From Blastococcus aggregatus (lineage in GTDB: Bacteria; Actinomycetota; Actinomycetes; Mycobacteriales; Geodermatophilaceae): DNA of 64,000 bases. The notes beneath the pieces were generated by a model, which had not been told where the DNA came from, did no database searches, and worked only from the letters and a program-made list of their open reading frames with translations. A program made the translations under genes and the position numbers. The stretch covers positions 62,001-126,000 of the forward strand of contig NZ_OBQI01000002.1 in NCBI RefSeq assembly GCF_900221005.1, given 5' to 3'. Numbering within the stretch: position 1 is the stretch's first letter; each line of letters starts with the position of its first letter. Positions 27,362-36,123 of this stretch are shown piece after piece.

Positions 27362-28928
27362 ATGCGTCCGGCCGTGTCTACGGCCACCTACGCCCCCCTG
27401 CCGTCGCCAGCTCCAGGAGTACGCCGCACGACACCGCATGACCTTGACCGACGAGCAGGCCCGCCGAGTTCGCACCGGTGATCCCCGGGATCCTGCAGGG
27501 TTTCGACAAGATCGACGAGCTGCCCGAGCCGCCGGTCACGCTCGCCTTCCACGACCGGGATCCCGGCCGGCCGGGCACCGCTGCCCGCGGAGGACCCCTA
27601 CAACGCCTACATCCGGTTCTGCCCCGTGAAGGCGCTGCCGATGGCCCGCTCGCCGGGGTGTGCGCGGCGGTCGAGGACTCCACCGCGGTGGTCGGCGTGC
27701 CGATGACCAACGGTTCCCGCATGCAGCCGGTGCGGGTCCCCTCGGAGGACGCCGTCGTCGTCGAGCGACTGCTCGCCGCGGGGCCACCGTGACCGGGAAG
27801 ACCAACCTGGAAGACATGGCGATGAGGCTCGGCGAGGGGAGCGCCTACGGTGCGGCGCGACCCGCGGTTCCGCGCCGGCGGGTCGTCGAGCAAATCGGCC
27901 GCCGCCGTGGCACCGGGCGCGGCCGACATCGCGCTCGGCGCCGACGAGGCGGGCAGCGTCCAGATCCCTGCGTCCTGGTCCGGCCTCGTCGGCGTGAAGG
28001 CCACGCACGGCCTCGTCCCGTCCTACGGCATGACCTACATGGATCACACGATCGACCACATCGGGCCGATCACGCCCTCCGTCGAGTCCAACGTCCGAGT
28101 GCTCGAGGTGATCGCTGGGGAGGACGAGCGCGACCCGCAATGGTTCCGCGGTTCTGTGCCACGGGCAGCTAAACCGCCGGACTCGATCGTGGCGTACGCG
28201 GCATGACCTTCGGCAATCGTGCAGGAGGCACTGGCGCCCATCGGCTGCAGCCCCGATGTCCTGGCTGCCTTCGAGTCCGCGTGCGACGTCTCAGGAACGC
28301 CGCCGCGACGGTCAAGGTCGCGGCCGTCCCGCTGTGGAGTTCGGCGTGGACGATCCAGAGCGGTGTTCTTGGGTTCGTCCTCCGGGCGATGATCGACTCC
28401 GGCGGAGCCGGCTACGGCCACATGGGGCGGATCAACACGGCCACGATGCAGACCGCCGTGTCCCAGATGCGGACCAGCGCCGACGACCTGGCCCTGATAA
28501 CCCGCCTGCTCCTGATCGCCGTCGAGCGCATCTGAGGGAGGTCTACCTGGGCGTGCACTAGGCCAAGACCCAGAACCTCCGTCTGGAGTGCGCCGACAGG
28601 TAGAGCAGGCGCTGAGTGGCGTGGACGCGCTGCTGACGCCGACCACTCCGACGGTGGCCACTGAGCTGCTGAACAGACGGGCCGGGTCCCTGGGGATGGT
28701 CGACCGCCTGGCCGGCCTCGCGGTCCGAAAACGTGCGCGCTCGATCTCACCGGTCGTCCGGCGGTTACCATTCCGGCCGGCACCGGGCTGCACGGCCTTC
28801 TCGTCGGGCTGCAGATCATCGGTCCCCGGCTATCTCAGACGAACCTCCACCGGGTCGCAGCAGTGGTGGAGGACGCCCTCCCGCTCCCGGCGGCGACTGC
28901 CGCTGACGCGCCCGAAGCAGTCGGCTGA
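27362..28928 (+). pseudogene. Amidase-signature family pseudogene
   Basis: Pieces of an amidase occur in order in several frames: 'ILQGFDKIDELPEPPV' near the start, 'VVGVPMTNGSRMQPVRVPSE', 'TVTGKTNLEDMAM', then the signature 'AGGSSSKSAAAVAPGAADIA' and 'GLVGVKATHGLVPSYGMTY', and finally 'VDALLTPTTPTVATELL' and 'VTIPAG' before a stop at 28926-28928. At least five frameshifts and a gap around 28200-28560 show long decay. Family members hydrolyse amides with a Ser-Ser-Lys triad. It lies downstream of the monooxygenase in the same orientation, so an amide substrate may once have entered this pathway. Confidence 0.82.
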
Positions 28929-29083
28929 CGTCGGTGGGCCCGGTCGGGCGGCGGGCGTCGGCCGCCAGGCCCCACGCAGAGAGCAGGAGGCGCAGACCGT
29001 CGGCCACGACGCAATGCCTGCAGAGCCGAACGACTTTCCCGGACGTCGTTCCGGCAGCGGCGGCGCGTCAACGCTACGGACTC

Positions 29084-29103
29084 TTGATAGATCAACCGAT
29101 TAG
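29084..29103. promoter_or_regulatory. Predicted TetR operator, site C
   Basis: TTGATAGATCAACCGATTAG lies 60 bases upstream of the dehydratase-SDR-TetR operon. It is nearly identical to site B over 31 bases. Because the operon includes the TetR gene, this site would give autoregulation. Confidence 0.6.
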
Positions 29104-29163
29104 GAGCAAAGTGGAACGAGTCCGACGTCGACGAGCCGCCCCCGGCGGCAACAGAGGAGTGAC

Positions 29164-29577
29164 ATGGCCAGGCAGGTCGGGCACCGATTTCCCGCCCGGG
29201 AGTTCACCGTCGACCCGGTTCGCGTCGAGGAGTACGTCATGGCTCTCGGCGTCGAGCCCGAGCCGGAATACCGCGCCGAGTTCGGGGCGGTCGTCCCACC
29301 CGGCTTCTTCATGTACGTCACCACGTACGGCGCAGGGCCGGTGCACGACATGCTCGACTTCGACATGTTCCGCACCGTCTACGGCGGGAGCGAGATCGAG
29401 TACCGGCAACCGGTGCGGGTGGGCGACCGGCTCTCGGTGACCCCCGAGATCTCAGGGGTCAGCGAGAAGGACGGCAAGTCCGGGCACCTCACCTTCGTTG
29501 AACTGACCACCGAGTACGCCCGGGAAGACGGCACCGTGGTGATCGTCGAGCGTTCCAACACCGTGCAGAGGAGCTGA
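29164..29577 (+). CDS. MaoC N-terminal-like (FAS1-type) dehydratase subunit
   Basis: A 137-residue hot-dog protein of the type that forms the non-catalytic half of two-subunit hydratases. 'VDPVRVEEYVMALG' is the start helix and 'VVPPGFFMYVTTYGAG' and 'GGSEIEYRQPVRVGDRLS' match the FAS1-like dehydratase domain. It is followed after 4 bases by a second hot-dog gene that carries the usual hydratase motif, so the pair should form a heterodimer for hydration or dehydration of a CoA ester. An AGGAG-like site precedes the ATG. Confidence 0.82.
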   Translation: MARQVGHRFPAREFTVDPVRVEEYVMALGVEPEPEYRAEFGAVVPPGFFMYVTTYGAGPVHDMLDFDMFRTVYGGSEIEYRQPVRVGDRLSVTPEISGVSEKDGKSGHLTFVELTTEYAREDGTVVIVERSNTVQRS

Positions 29578-29581
29578 GTAC

Positions 29582-29989
29582 ATGTCACTGCGAGTCGGGG
29601 ACGAACTGCCCGAGGTCCTCACGCCGGCGATCGACCGGCTGCGGATCGCCTACATGGCGGTGTCCATGAGGGATCCCAACCTGGTGCACGTGGAGGACTC
29701 CTACGCTGCCAAGTCAGGGCTGCCCAGCGTGATCGCACACGGCACCTTCGTGACCTCGTACGCCGGCGCCGCAGTCAGCCGTGCCGTGGGCGTGGACGCC
29801 GTCCGGAGGATCCGGGTCGACGTGACAGCACCGGTGTTCCCGGGCGACGTGCTGCGTACGCAGGCGGTCGTGACCGGCGCCGACCCTGCGGCCGACGGTC
29901 AGCTCCTCACGATCGACGTGACCGTGACCAACCAGGACGGGGTGCGCGTCGGTCGGGGAACGGCCACCGTCGAACAGCCGGCGGCATGA
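29582..29989 (+). CDS. MaoC-like hydratase, catalytic subunit
   Basis: A 135-residue hot-dog hydratase. 'SMRDPNLVHVEDSYAAKSGL' contains the Asp and His pair of the (R)-hydratase active site, followed by 'VIAHGTFVTSYAGAAV'. The neighbouring gene at 29164 probably provides the other half of the dimer. Its stop overlaps the start of the SDR gene by 4 bases. The pair hydrates an enoyl-CoA whose 3-hydroxy product could be oxidised by the next enzyme. Confidence 0.85.
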   Translation: MSLRVGDELPEVLTPAIDRLRIAYMAVSMRDPNLVHVEDSYAAKSGLPSVIAHGTFVTSYAGAAVSRAVGVDAVRRIRVDVTAPVFPGDVLRTQAVVTGADPAADGQLLTIDVTVTNQDGVRVGRGTATVEQPAA

Positions 29990-30741
29990 CGAACCCGGCC
30001 GCACCGGCGGCGCCTGTGGCAGTAGTCACAGGGGCTGCCCAGGGCATCGGCGCAGCGGTCTGCGACGCGCTCCTGGACGCCGGCTGGCGGGTCGCCGCAC
30101 TCGACCTGCAAGAGCCCATGCCCGGTGCCCTCACCGATCTCGCGGCCCGGCACGAGGGGCGGTTGAGTTATCACCGGGCCGACGTCGCCGACGGGCCCGC
30201 TCTCATGGCGGCGCTGGACGAGGCGACCCGGGCGCTCGGGCCGCTCGTGGCCGGCGTGGCCAATGCGGGCACCTGGCGCGACGCCCGGCTGCAACGGATG
30301 ACCGACGAGGCGTGGGACGAAGTGCTCCGCGTCGACCTCACCGCCGCCTTCCTGCTCACCCGGGCGCTGTGGCCGACCATGAAGGAGGCCGGCTTCGGCC
30401 GCCTCGTCTACATCTCCTCCATCGCCAAGGACGGCAACGTCGGCCAGGCGAACTACGCGGCCGCAAAGGCCGGCCTGGTAGGCCTCGGCCGCACCGCGGC
30501 AGCCGAGGGAGGCACCCTGGGCGTCACTGCGAACATCATCTGCCCCGGCGTGATCGAGACGCCGGCCCAGGCAGACTTCCGCGGCCGGGCACCGGAGGCC
30601 TTCGAGGCCTTCCTGTCCCGGGTCCCCATGCGGCGGGCAGGGTCCCCGGCAGACGTCGCGGCCGTCGTGCGGTTTCTCTGCAGCCGCGACGCTGGTTATG
30701 TGACGAGCCAGACGATCTACGTCGACGGCGGGCTCTCCTGA
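29986..30741 (+). CDS. SDR-family oxidoreductase
   Basis: A 251-residue classical short-chain dehydrogenase. The cofactor motif 'VTGAAQGIGAAV' is at the N-terminus, the 'ANAG' strand follows, and the catalytic 'SSIAKDGNVGQANYAAAKAG' segment holds the Ser and the Tyr-x-x-x-Lys pair. 'SQTIYVDGG' ends the protein as usual for FabG-like enzymes. Placed directly after a two-subunit hydratase, it most likely oxidises a 3-hydroxyacyl-CoA to the 3-oxo form with NAD(P)+. Confidence 0.87.
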   Translation: MTNPAAPAAPVAVVTGAAQGIGAAVCDALLDAGWRVAALDLQEPMPGALTDLAARHEGRLSYHRADVADGPALMAALDEATRALGPLVAGVANAGTWRDARLQRMTDEAWDEVLRVDLTAAFLLTRALWPTMKEAGFGRLVYISSIAKDGNVGQANYAAAKAGLVGLGRTAAAEGGTLGVTANIICPGVIETPAQADFRGRAPEAFEAFLSRVPMRRAGSPADVAAVVRFLCSRDAGYVTSQTIYVDGGLS

Positions 30742-30796
30742 TGGGGCAATCTAGAGTGATGCGGTCCGTACCGTCACTGGAGAAGCTGGGACACAG

Positions 30797-31369
30797 ATGA
30801 CCGAGGAGTACGAGGTCAAACGGCGGGACATCCTGGAGGGGGCCTCAGAGGTCTTCGTCCGGCGCGGCTTCGCCGCAGGCACCACCAAGGAGATCGCGGC
30901 AGAGGTGGGCCTCAGCCAGCCGGCGATCTACCACTACGTTGGCTCCAAGGCGGACCTGCTGCGCGAGATCGCCCTGCAGGTCGACCGGGACATGCTGGCC
31001 GCCCTCGACACCGGGATGGCGTCATCGGACGACCCCGCCGTGCAACTGCGCAACGTCCTCCACGCGTACACCGCTGCCGTCGTCCACGACCGCCGCTCCT
31101 TCGCCGTCTTCTGGCAGGAACTGCACTCCATGGAGCCGGGGGTCAGAGAGAAGATCGCCGCCGACGAGCGCGACTTCGTCGTCAAGGTCGGCGGGCTGAT
31201 CCAGGACCTCCAGGAACGGGGGCAGATGCCCGAGGGCCCGCCGCTGCTCATGGCCCGCGCGATCCTCAGCATGCCCAGCTGGATGTACCACTGGTACCGG
31301 CCCAGCGGAAGCCTCGAGGCCAAGGGCATCGCCGACATCTACTGCCGCCTGATCGGATTGGACATGTGA
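30797..31369 (+). CDS. TetR-family transcriptional regulator
   Basis: A 190-residue TetR repressor. Residues about 8-55 form the DNA-binding domain: 'RDILEGASEVFVRRGFAAGT' then 'KEIAAEVGLSQPAIYHYVGS'. The C-terminal helices ('LERGQ'-like region to the end) should bind a ligand, probably a CoA thioester as in related catabolic regulators. It is the only TetR gene seen in the window and lies in the operon led by site C. I infer that it binds the repeated ATCAACCGATT-type sites and represses the whole pathway until a CoA intermediate appears. It is preceded by a GGAG ribosome site. Confidence 0.88.
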   Translation: MTEEYEVKRRDILEGASEVFVRRGFAAGTTKEIAAEVGLSQPAIYHYVGSKADLLREIALQVDRDMLAALDTGMASSDDPAVQLRNVLHAYTAAVVHDRRSFAVFWQELHSMEPGVREKIAADERDFVVKVGGLIQDLQERGQMPEGPPLLMARAILSMPSWMYHWYRPSGSLEAKGIADIYCRLIGLDM

Positions 31370-31370
31370 C

Positions 31371-32138
31371 GTGACCTTCCTCTCCCCTTCATCCTTCTCG
31401 GGCCAGGTAGCCCTTGTGACCGGCGCCGGGCAGGGCGTCGGCGAAGCGATCGCAACGAGGCTTGCCGCCGCGGGAGCCGACCTGGCCCTGGTGGATCTGC
31501 GCGCCGACACCGTGCGCGCCGTCGCCGACAGGATCGTTTCAGAGACGGGCCGGGTCGTGCGCCATTACGCCGCAGACGTGCGGGACCGCGAGGCGCTGGC
31601 GTCGGTGGTGGAGGACGCGGAAGGCCTGGCCGGTCGCCTGGACGTGCTGGTGAACAACGCCGGGATGTGGATCAGCGGTCGCTTCCTCGAGTCGTCCCCG
31701 GAGGACTGGCAGACTCAGCTCGACGTCAATCTCGGTGGGGTGCTGCACCTGTCTCACCTGGTCGTCCCAGGCATGACGCGACACGGCTACGGGCGCGTGG
31801 TGAACGTCATCTCCGACTCGGCCCGCGTGGGGGAACCCGGGGTCTCCGTGTACGCCGCCGCCAAGGCTGCGGTCGCAGGCTTTTCGCGGGTGCTGGCCAA
31901 GGAGGTCGGCAAGCACGGGGTCACTGTCAACTGCGTGTCCCTGTCGACCACCGTCACTCCCGGCGCTCACGACACCTTCACCGAGGAGCAGCTGGACCGG
32001 ATGCCGAAGTTCTATCCGGTTCGCCGCCTGGGCCGACCGGAGGACGCCGCCGCGGCGGTCACGTACTTCGCCGGCCGCGACGCAGAGTGGGTCACCGGGC
32101 AGACACTGAGTGTCAACGGCGGCTACGCTACCCTCTGA
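31371..32138 (+). CDS. SDR-family oxidoreductase, second copy
   Basis: A 255-residue classical SDR with a GTG start one base after the TetR stop. 'VTGAGQGVGEAIA' binds the cofactor, 'LVNNAGMWISG' is the conserved NNAG motif, 'ISDSARVGEPGVSVYAAAKA' carries the catalytic Ser, Tyr and Lys, and 'TGQTLSVNGG' ends the fold. It probably oxidises a second hydroxy intermediate of the pathway. It is distinct in sequence from the SDR at 29986. Confidence 0.85.
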   Translation: MTFLSPSSFSGQVALVTGAGQGVGEAIATRLAAAGADLALVDLRADTVRAVADRIVSETGRVVRHYAADVRDREALASVVEDAEGLAGRLDVLVNNAGMWISGRFLESSPEDWQTQLDVNLGGVLHLSHLVVPGMTRHGYGRVVNVISDSARVGEPGVSVYAAAKAAVAGFSRVLAKEVGKHGVTVNCVSLSTTVTPGAHDTFTEEQLDRMPKFYPVRRLGRPEDAAAAVTYFAGRDAEWVTGQTLSVNGGYATL

Positions 32139-32169
32139 ACGGCTACCCTCTGAACGTTCGCTGACGTCG

Positions 32170-32204
32170 GACGGCCGCCCACCACGCGCACGCGGGCGGC
32201 CGTC
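32170..32204. terminator. Bidirectional hairpin terminator
   Basis: An 11-bp perfect stem (GACGGCCGCCC with GGGCGGCCGTC) with a 13-base loop lies between the convergent SDR (ends 32138) and acyl-CoA dehydrogenase (ends 32211) genes. The position and strength fit a shared terminator, although a T-tract is missing. Just before it, GGCTACCCTCTGAACG overlaps a near duplicate of itself at the SDR stop. Confidence 0.65.
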
Positions 32205-32210
32205 GGGCGG

Positions 32211-33392
32211 CTACTTGCCGAAGAGCTCGCGGGCGAGCGTGTTGAGCGCACTCTCCGTGGTCCCACCGGCGATCGTCCAGCCACGCGCCTCCCGGTAGAC
32301 CCGCTCGGCGGGATGGCCGGCGTGTCGGACGACCCCCCGCCAGCCGAGCGCCTGGATTGCCGCCTCGGACGCGGCGACTGCGACCTCGGAGGCAGCCAGC
32401 TTGGCCATGGCGGTCTCCGTCGCCGGAGGGAAGCCATACTCGTCGGCAAGCCGGGCGGCGCGGTAGGTGAGCAGGCGCGCCTGCTCCAGCTGCAGGGCGA
32501 GCCGGGCCCAGGTCCACCGCAGACCCTGGTGATCGGCCAGCCGCCGGCCGGCCTGCGTCCGTTCCCGTAAATGGGTCACGGCGCGATCGATCGAGCCCTG
32601 CGCCACCCCCAGGCAGATGCCGGCGATGCCGAGACGCAGCGCGTCGTACACGTGCAGGGTGTCCCGCAGGCCCTGGGTGGAGCCCGCCTCCCCCGCCACG
32701 AGGACGTTCTCCGGCGGGACAACGCAGGCCTCGAAGCGGACCGCCACCTCGGGGATGGCGTTGCCGCCCATCTTCGACCAGGTCGACTCAACCACGAGTC
32801 CGGTCGTGTTAGAGGGGACCAGCACCGCGCCCAGCCCCTCCAGCCCGGTGCCTCCGAAGCGGCCGACGACGAGCAAGGCGTCGGCCAGTCCGCCCGCGGT
32901 CACGAAGCACTTGTGCCCGTCCACGCGGACCGACCCGTCGTCGAGGCGGGTGAACGTGGTCGCCAGATCACCCAGGGCCGTGCCGGCGTCATACTCGGTG
33001 ATGGCGATCGAGATGATCGAGTCCCCCGACAACACTCGCGGCACCCACCGGGCCGCCAGCCGCGGATCGCCGATACGGGCGATGGCGTAGGCCGGGCCGT
33101 TGAGGGCGACGTGGACGGCCTCTGTCAGCACGAAGGACCGGGCAGCCAGCTGTTCCTGCAGCAGGACCGCGTCCAGCCGGGAGCCGCCCCGGCCGCCTTG
33201 ATCCGCGGGGCAGGTCAGCCGGAGGACCCCTTCGTCGGCGAGGCGTCGGTACTCCTTCCACGGGAACTCGGCGCGCTCCTCCCACGCGTGGTCGTCGGGC
33301 GCGAGGCTCGCAGCCAGCCGTGCGGCCCACGCGCGGACGGTGAGCTCGTCGTCCGAGAGCCCGTAGCGCTCGGCGACCCGGGGGCCGCTCAC
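32211..33392 (-). CDS. Acyl-CoA dehydrogenase
   Basis: A 393-residue FAD enzyme that makes an alpha-beta double bond in an acyl-CoA. The GTG at 33392 overlaps the thiolase stop in a GTGA arrangement. 'ISIAITEYDAGTALGDLATT' matches the FAD/substrate strand, 'WSKMGGNAIPEVAVRFEACV' the middle domain, and 'GRRLADHQGLRWTWARL' with 'ALGWRGVVRHAGHPAERVYR' the C-terminal helices. The usual catalytic Glu is not at an obvious place; 'IAGGTTESALNTLARELFG' resembles the end of the acyl-CoA dehydrogenases that have the base there. It is the last gene of the PaaA-led operon. Confidence 0.85.
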   Translation of the reverse strand: MSGPRVAERYGLSDDELTVRAWAARLAASLAPDDHAWEERAEFPWKEYRRLADEGVLRLTCPADQGGRGGSRLDAVLLQEQLAARSFVLTEAVHVALNGPAYAIARIGDPRLAARWVPRVLSGDSIISIAITEYDAGTALGDLATTFTRLDDGSVRVDGHKCFVTAGGLADALLVVGRFGGTGLEGLGAVLVPSNTTGLVVESTWSKMGGNAIPEVAVRFEACVVPPENVLVAGEAGSTQGLRDTLHVYDALRLGIAGICLGVAQGSIDRAVTHLRERTQAGRRLADHQGLRWTWARLALQLEQARLLTYRAARLADEYGFPPATETAMAKLAASEVAVAASEAAIQALGWRGVVRHAGHPAERVYREARGWTIAGGTTESALNTLARELFGK

Positions 33393-34990
33393 CGGACCCG
33401 CCGCAGGACGCCGATCGTGCACGCGTTGGTCTCCAGTTCCAGCACGGTCCCGCCCATCGTGTGAAGCAGCGCGACCCCGGGGTCGGCGAGCTGGCGGTCA
33501 CCGGCCTCGCCGCGTAGCTGCCGCACCAGTTCGGTCACCTGGGCCAGGCCGGTGGCGCCCGGCGGGTGGCCGCGCGAGAGCAGGCCGCCGCTCGGATTGA
33601 GCATCGCGCCGGTGGACCCGCCCGCGAAATCGCCGGCCATCAGCCGGTGGCCTGCCGTCCCGGCCTCGGCTAGTCCCAGGTACTCCAGGTTGGTCAAGGC
33701 GGCGGGGGCGAAGGCGTCGTGGAGCTCGACGACGCCGATGTCACGAGCGTCAATCCCCGCCTGTGCGTACACCGACCGCGCCACACGCTGCACGACGCTG
33801 CCACCGGTGAACCGGTCCTTGGTCAGGCCGGTGTGCAGGCCGAGCGCGGCGATCTGCACCGGGGGGTGCGGAAGACGGCCGGCCAGGTGGTCGGCGACGA
33901 CCACCACGGCAGCCGCGCCGTCGGCGTTGGGGGCGCACTGGAACAGCGTCAGCGGATCGGCGATCGGGCGCGAGGCCAGGACCTCCTGGCGGCTGACCGT
34001 GCCGCGCCGGAATGCCTTCTCGTTGCCCACGGCATTGGCGCGGCTGCGCACGACGACCTCGGCGAAGGCGTCGAGGGCGACGTCGTACGTGGCTCGGTAC
34101 CGGTCGCCGACCAGGGCGTAGAGCGCTGGCAGGGTGACGCCGATTCCGGCCACCGGGTCGTCCTGGTCCAGGGCGATGAGCCCACCACCGGACCGGACCG
34201 GCACGTCCGCACCGACTGCGACGACGACGTCGGCCATCCCGGCGCGGATGAGGGCGACCGCCTCGGCGAGGGCGGACGTGCCGCTGGCGCAGGCGTTCTC
34301 CACATTGACCAGCCGCCGCCCGCCCCACGGCACGTGCCGCAGCATCCGCTGCCCGAGGGCCGCCGTGGAGAAGGCGCTGCCGACGACGACGGCGTCCACG
34401 TCGTGCGGCGACAGGCCTGCGTCGGCCACGGCCGCGAGCGCAGCCCGCCCGGCGAGTTCCTCCGCGGGAAGGTCCGGGCGACCGAACGCGGTCGTCGCTA
34501 CACCCGCCACCGTGACGTCCAACGGACCGCCATGGCTGGGACGCACCGACCCGTCCGGGGCGCCGGTGTCACGACTGCCGGACGGTACCGGCTCGCCGGC
34601 GGGATCGGCCGCGAAGACCGGGCCGACGACGGGGCCTGTCTCGTCGTCCCGGAGATGCCCGGTGCGGACTGTCGCCACGGCGCCGTGGTCGGGGGCCTCG
34701 TCCTGGAACCGCACCATCACCCGGAGATCGCCCGCCAGCTCTACGACGCCCACGTCGTAGGTGTCAGGAAAGCCGGGAGGTGAGACCCGGATTCGGGACC
34801 GCGCCACCACCCGGCCGCTGCGCGGAAGCAGGCACGGGCGCGTCTCTGAGCCGCACCGCCAGCAGAACGCCCGGGGCGGGAAGGACGGCGTGGCACAGCT
34901 GACGCACACCGCGCCCCGCAACGCCGCTGCCCCGGAGTCGTACCAGGAGCCCTCCCCGAGGATCCGCGCGCCGCCGACAGCGGTAGTCAC
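33389..34990 (-). CDS. DUF35 OB-fold-thiolase fusion protein
   Basis: A 533-residue two-domain protein. I chose the GTG at 34990 since it overlaps the ferredoxin stop; the longer frame upstream is a shadow of that gene. Residues 1-140 are a DUF35 acyl-CoA-associated module: a rubredoxin-like zinc ribbon with C29, C32, C43 and C46 and an OB-fold ('YDVGVVELAGDLRVMVRFQD'). Residues about 165-533 are an SCP2-type thiolase with 'NVENACASGTSA' (nucleophilic Cys), 'GLLSRGHPPGATGLAQ' and 'LLHTMGG'. In known systems such as Ltp2-ChsH2 the two domains are separate proteins that perform retro-aldol cleavage of a CoA ester, so this fusion may be an aldolase or a thiolase. Confidence 0.87.
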   Translation of the reverse strand: MTTAVGGARILGEGSWYDSGAAALRGAVCVSCATPSFPPRAFCWRCGSETRPCLLPRSGRVVARSRIRVSPPGFPDTYDVGVVELAGDLRVMVRFQDEAPDHGAVATVRTGHLRDDETGPVVGPVFAADPAGEPVPSGSRDTGAPDGSVRPSHGGPLDVTVAGVATTAFGRPDLPAEELAGRAALAAVADAGLSPHDVDAVVVGSAFSTAALGQRMLRHVPWGGRRLVNVENACASGTSALAEAVALIRAGMADVVVAVGADVPVRSGGGLIALDQDDPVAGIGVTLPALYALVGDRYRATYDVALDAFAEVVVRSRANAVGNEKAFRRGTVSRQEVLASRPIADPLTLFQCAPNADGAAAVVVVADHLAGRLPHPPVQIAALGLHTGLTKDRFTGGSVVQRVARSVYAQAGIDARDIGVVELHDAFAPAALTNLEYLGLAEAGTAGHRLMAGDFAGGSTGAMLNPSGGLLSRGHPPGATGLAQVTELVRQLRGEAGDRQLADPGVALLHTMGGTVLELETNACTIGVLRRVR

Positions 34991-35328
34991 GAGACGCCCC
35001 CGGCAGCCTGCGCCAACGGGGTGTCCACGCCGACGCGGCCGATCTTCGCCGCCCCGCCTGGCGAGCCCAGCGGGGCCGAGCGGCCAGGCAGGACATCGAG
35101 GAAGAACCGCGCGTTGTCCGCGACGAACTCTTTCTGCTCCTCGGGCACCTTCCGGTGCGGGGAGATGGCCTCGACGGGACAGACTGCCTCGCACGCGCCG
35201 CAGTCGATGCACTCGTTGGGCTGGATGTAGAGCTTGCGGTCGCCCTCGTAGATGCAGTCGACAGGGCACTCCTCCATGCAGGACTTGTCCATCGTGTCGA
35301 TGCAGGCGCTGCCGATCACGAACGGCAT
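34987..35328 (-). CDS. 7Fe (3Fe-4S/4Fe-4S) ferredoxin
   Basis: A 113-residue actinobacterial FdxA-type ferredoxin. Cysteines at 9, 17, 21 and 25 with 'CPVDC', and 'CIDCGACEAVCP' (40-50), bind one 3Fe-4S and one 4Fe-4S cluster. The C-terminus 'KEFVADNARFFLDVLPGR' is typical of the family. It is encoded inside the epoxidase operon in the place where a PaaE reductase might be expected, so I infer it passes electrons from the FNR at 45686 to the diiron oxygenase. It follows the crotonase gene by 9 bases. Confidence 0.92.
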   Translation of the reverse strand: MPFVIGSACIDTMDKSCMEECPVDCIYEGDRKLYIQPNECIDCGACEAVCPVEAISPHRKVPEEQKEFVADNARFFLDVLPGRSAPLGSPGGAAKIGRVGVDTPLAQAAGGVS

Positions 35329-35337
35329 GTCAGCTCC

Positions 35338-36123
35338 TTAGTTCCTGGAATCGGGACGGAAGTCCGGCTTCCGCTTCTCGACGAACGCCTGCATCCCCTC
35401 CCGCGATTCGGGGGTGTCGTGGAAGAAGGTGATCAGCTCCATGCCCTGGGTCACCGCACCTGACAGCTGATCCGAGCCCTGGTTGATGGCCATCTTGGCC
35501 AGTCGCAGAGCGGTCGGGCTTTTCTCGAGCAACGACCGGCACCACTCGTCGACGGCGGCGTCCAGCTGGTCGCCGGGCACGACCTTGTTGACCCAGCCCA
35601 TCGTCTCGGCCTCGGCGGCGGTGTAGCGGTTGCAGAGGTAGACGATCTCCCTGGCCCGCTTCTCACCCACCGACCGCGGCAGCAGCTGCGTGACCCACCA
35701 GTTGGGGGTGCTGCCCATCTTCGGACCGGTCTGTCCGAACGAGGCGTGCTCGGCGGCGATGGTGAGGTCGCACTGCATGTTCAGCTCGTTGCCAGCCCCG
35801 ATGCAATAGCCGTTGACCCGCGCGATGATCGGCTTGCCGGCGTTCCGCATCTCGTGCGACAGCCGCAGCAGCTCGGCGTTCATGGCGCGGTCGACGTCGA
35901 TGGTGAAGTCGCTGAAGTCCCCGACGTCACCACCTGTGCAGAACGCGCGGTCACCGGTGCCGGTGAGTACGACCACGCCGACCGACCGGTCGTTCGCCGC
36001 GGTCTCGAAGCACTCCCGCATCCGCTTGGCGCCGTCCAGGGTGAAGGCGTTAAGGCGTTCTGGGCGGTTCAGGGTGATCCGGGCGACGCCATCCGTCACC
36101 TCGTACAGGACCTCGTCACCCAC
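35338..36123 (-). CDS. MenB/BadI-type enoyl-CoA hydratase-family hydrolase
   Basis: A 261-residue crotonase with the features of the MenB-BadI branch: 'FCTGGDVGDFS' near 70, 'NGYCIGAGNELNMQCDLTIA' as the oxyanion hole, and 'FGQTGPKMGSTPNWWVTQLL' followed by 'REIVYLCNRYTAAEAETMGW'. BadI hydrolyses 2-ketocyclohexane-carboxyl-CoA to pimelyl-CoA and MenB closes a naphthoyl ring, both on cyclic CoA substrates, so this enzyme probably acts on a ring, perhaps ring cleavage. It overlaps the PaaD stop by 8 bases and lies within the epoxidase operon. Confidence 0.82.
   Translation of the reverse strand: MGDEVLYEVTDGVARITLNRPERLNAFTLDGAKRMRECFETAANDRSVGVVVLTGTGDRAFCTGGDVGDFSDFTIDVDRAMNAELLRLSHEMRNAGKPIIARVNGYCIGAGNELNMQCDLTIAAEHASFGQTGPKMGSTPNWWVTQLLPRSVGEKRAREIVYLCNRYTAAEAETMGWVNKVVPGDQLDAAVDEWCRSLLEKSPTALRLAKMAINQGSDQLSGAVTQGMELITFFHDTPESREGMQAFVEKRKPDFRPDSRN

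Noticed and set aside
30756..30777. Possible inverted repeat GTGA...TCAC upstream of the TetR gene
   Set aside because: The outer and inner arms are not concentric and fewer than half of the positions pair, so it is weaker than the shared operator sites.
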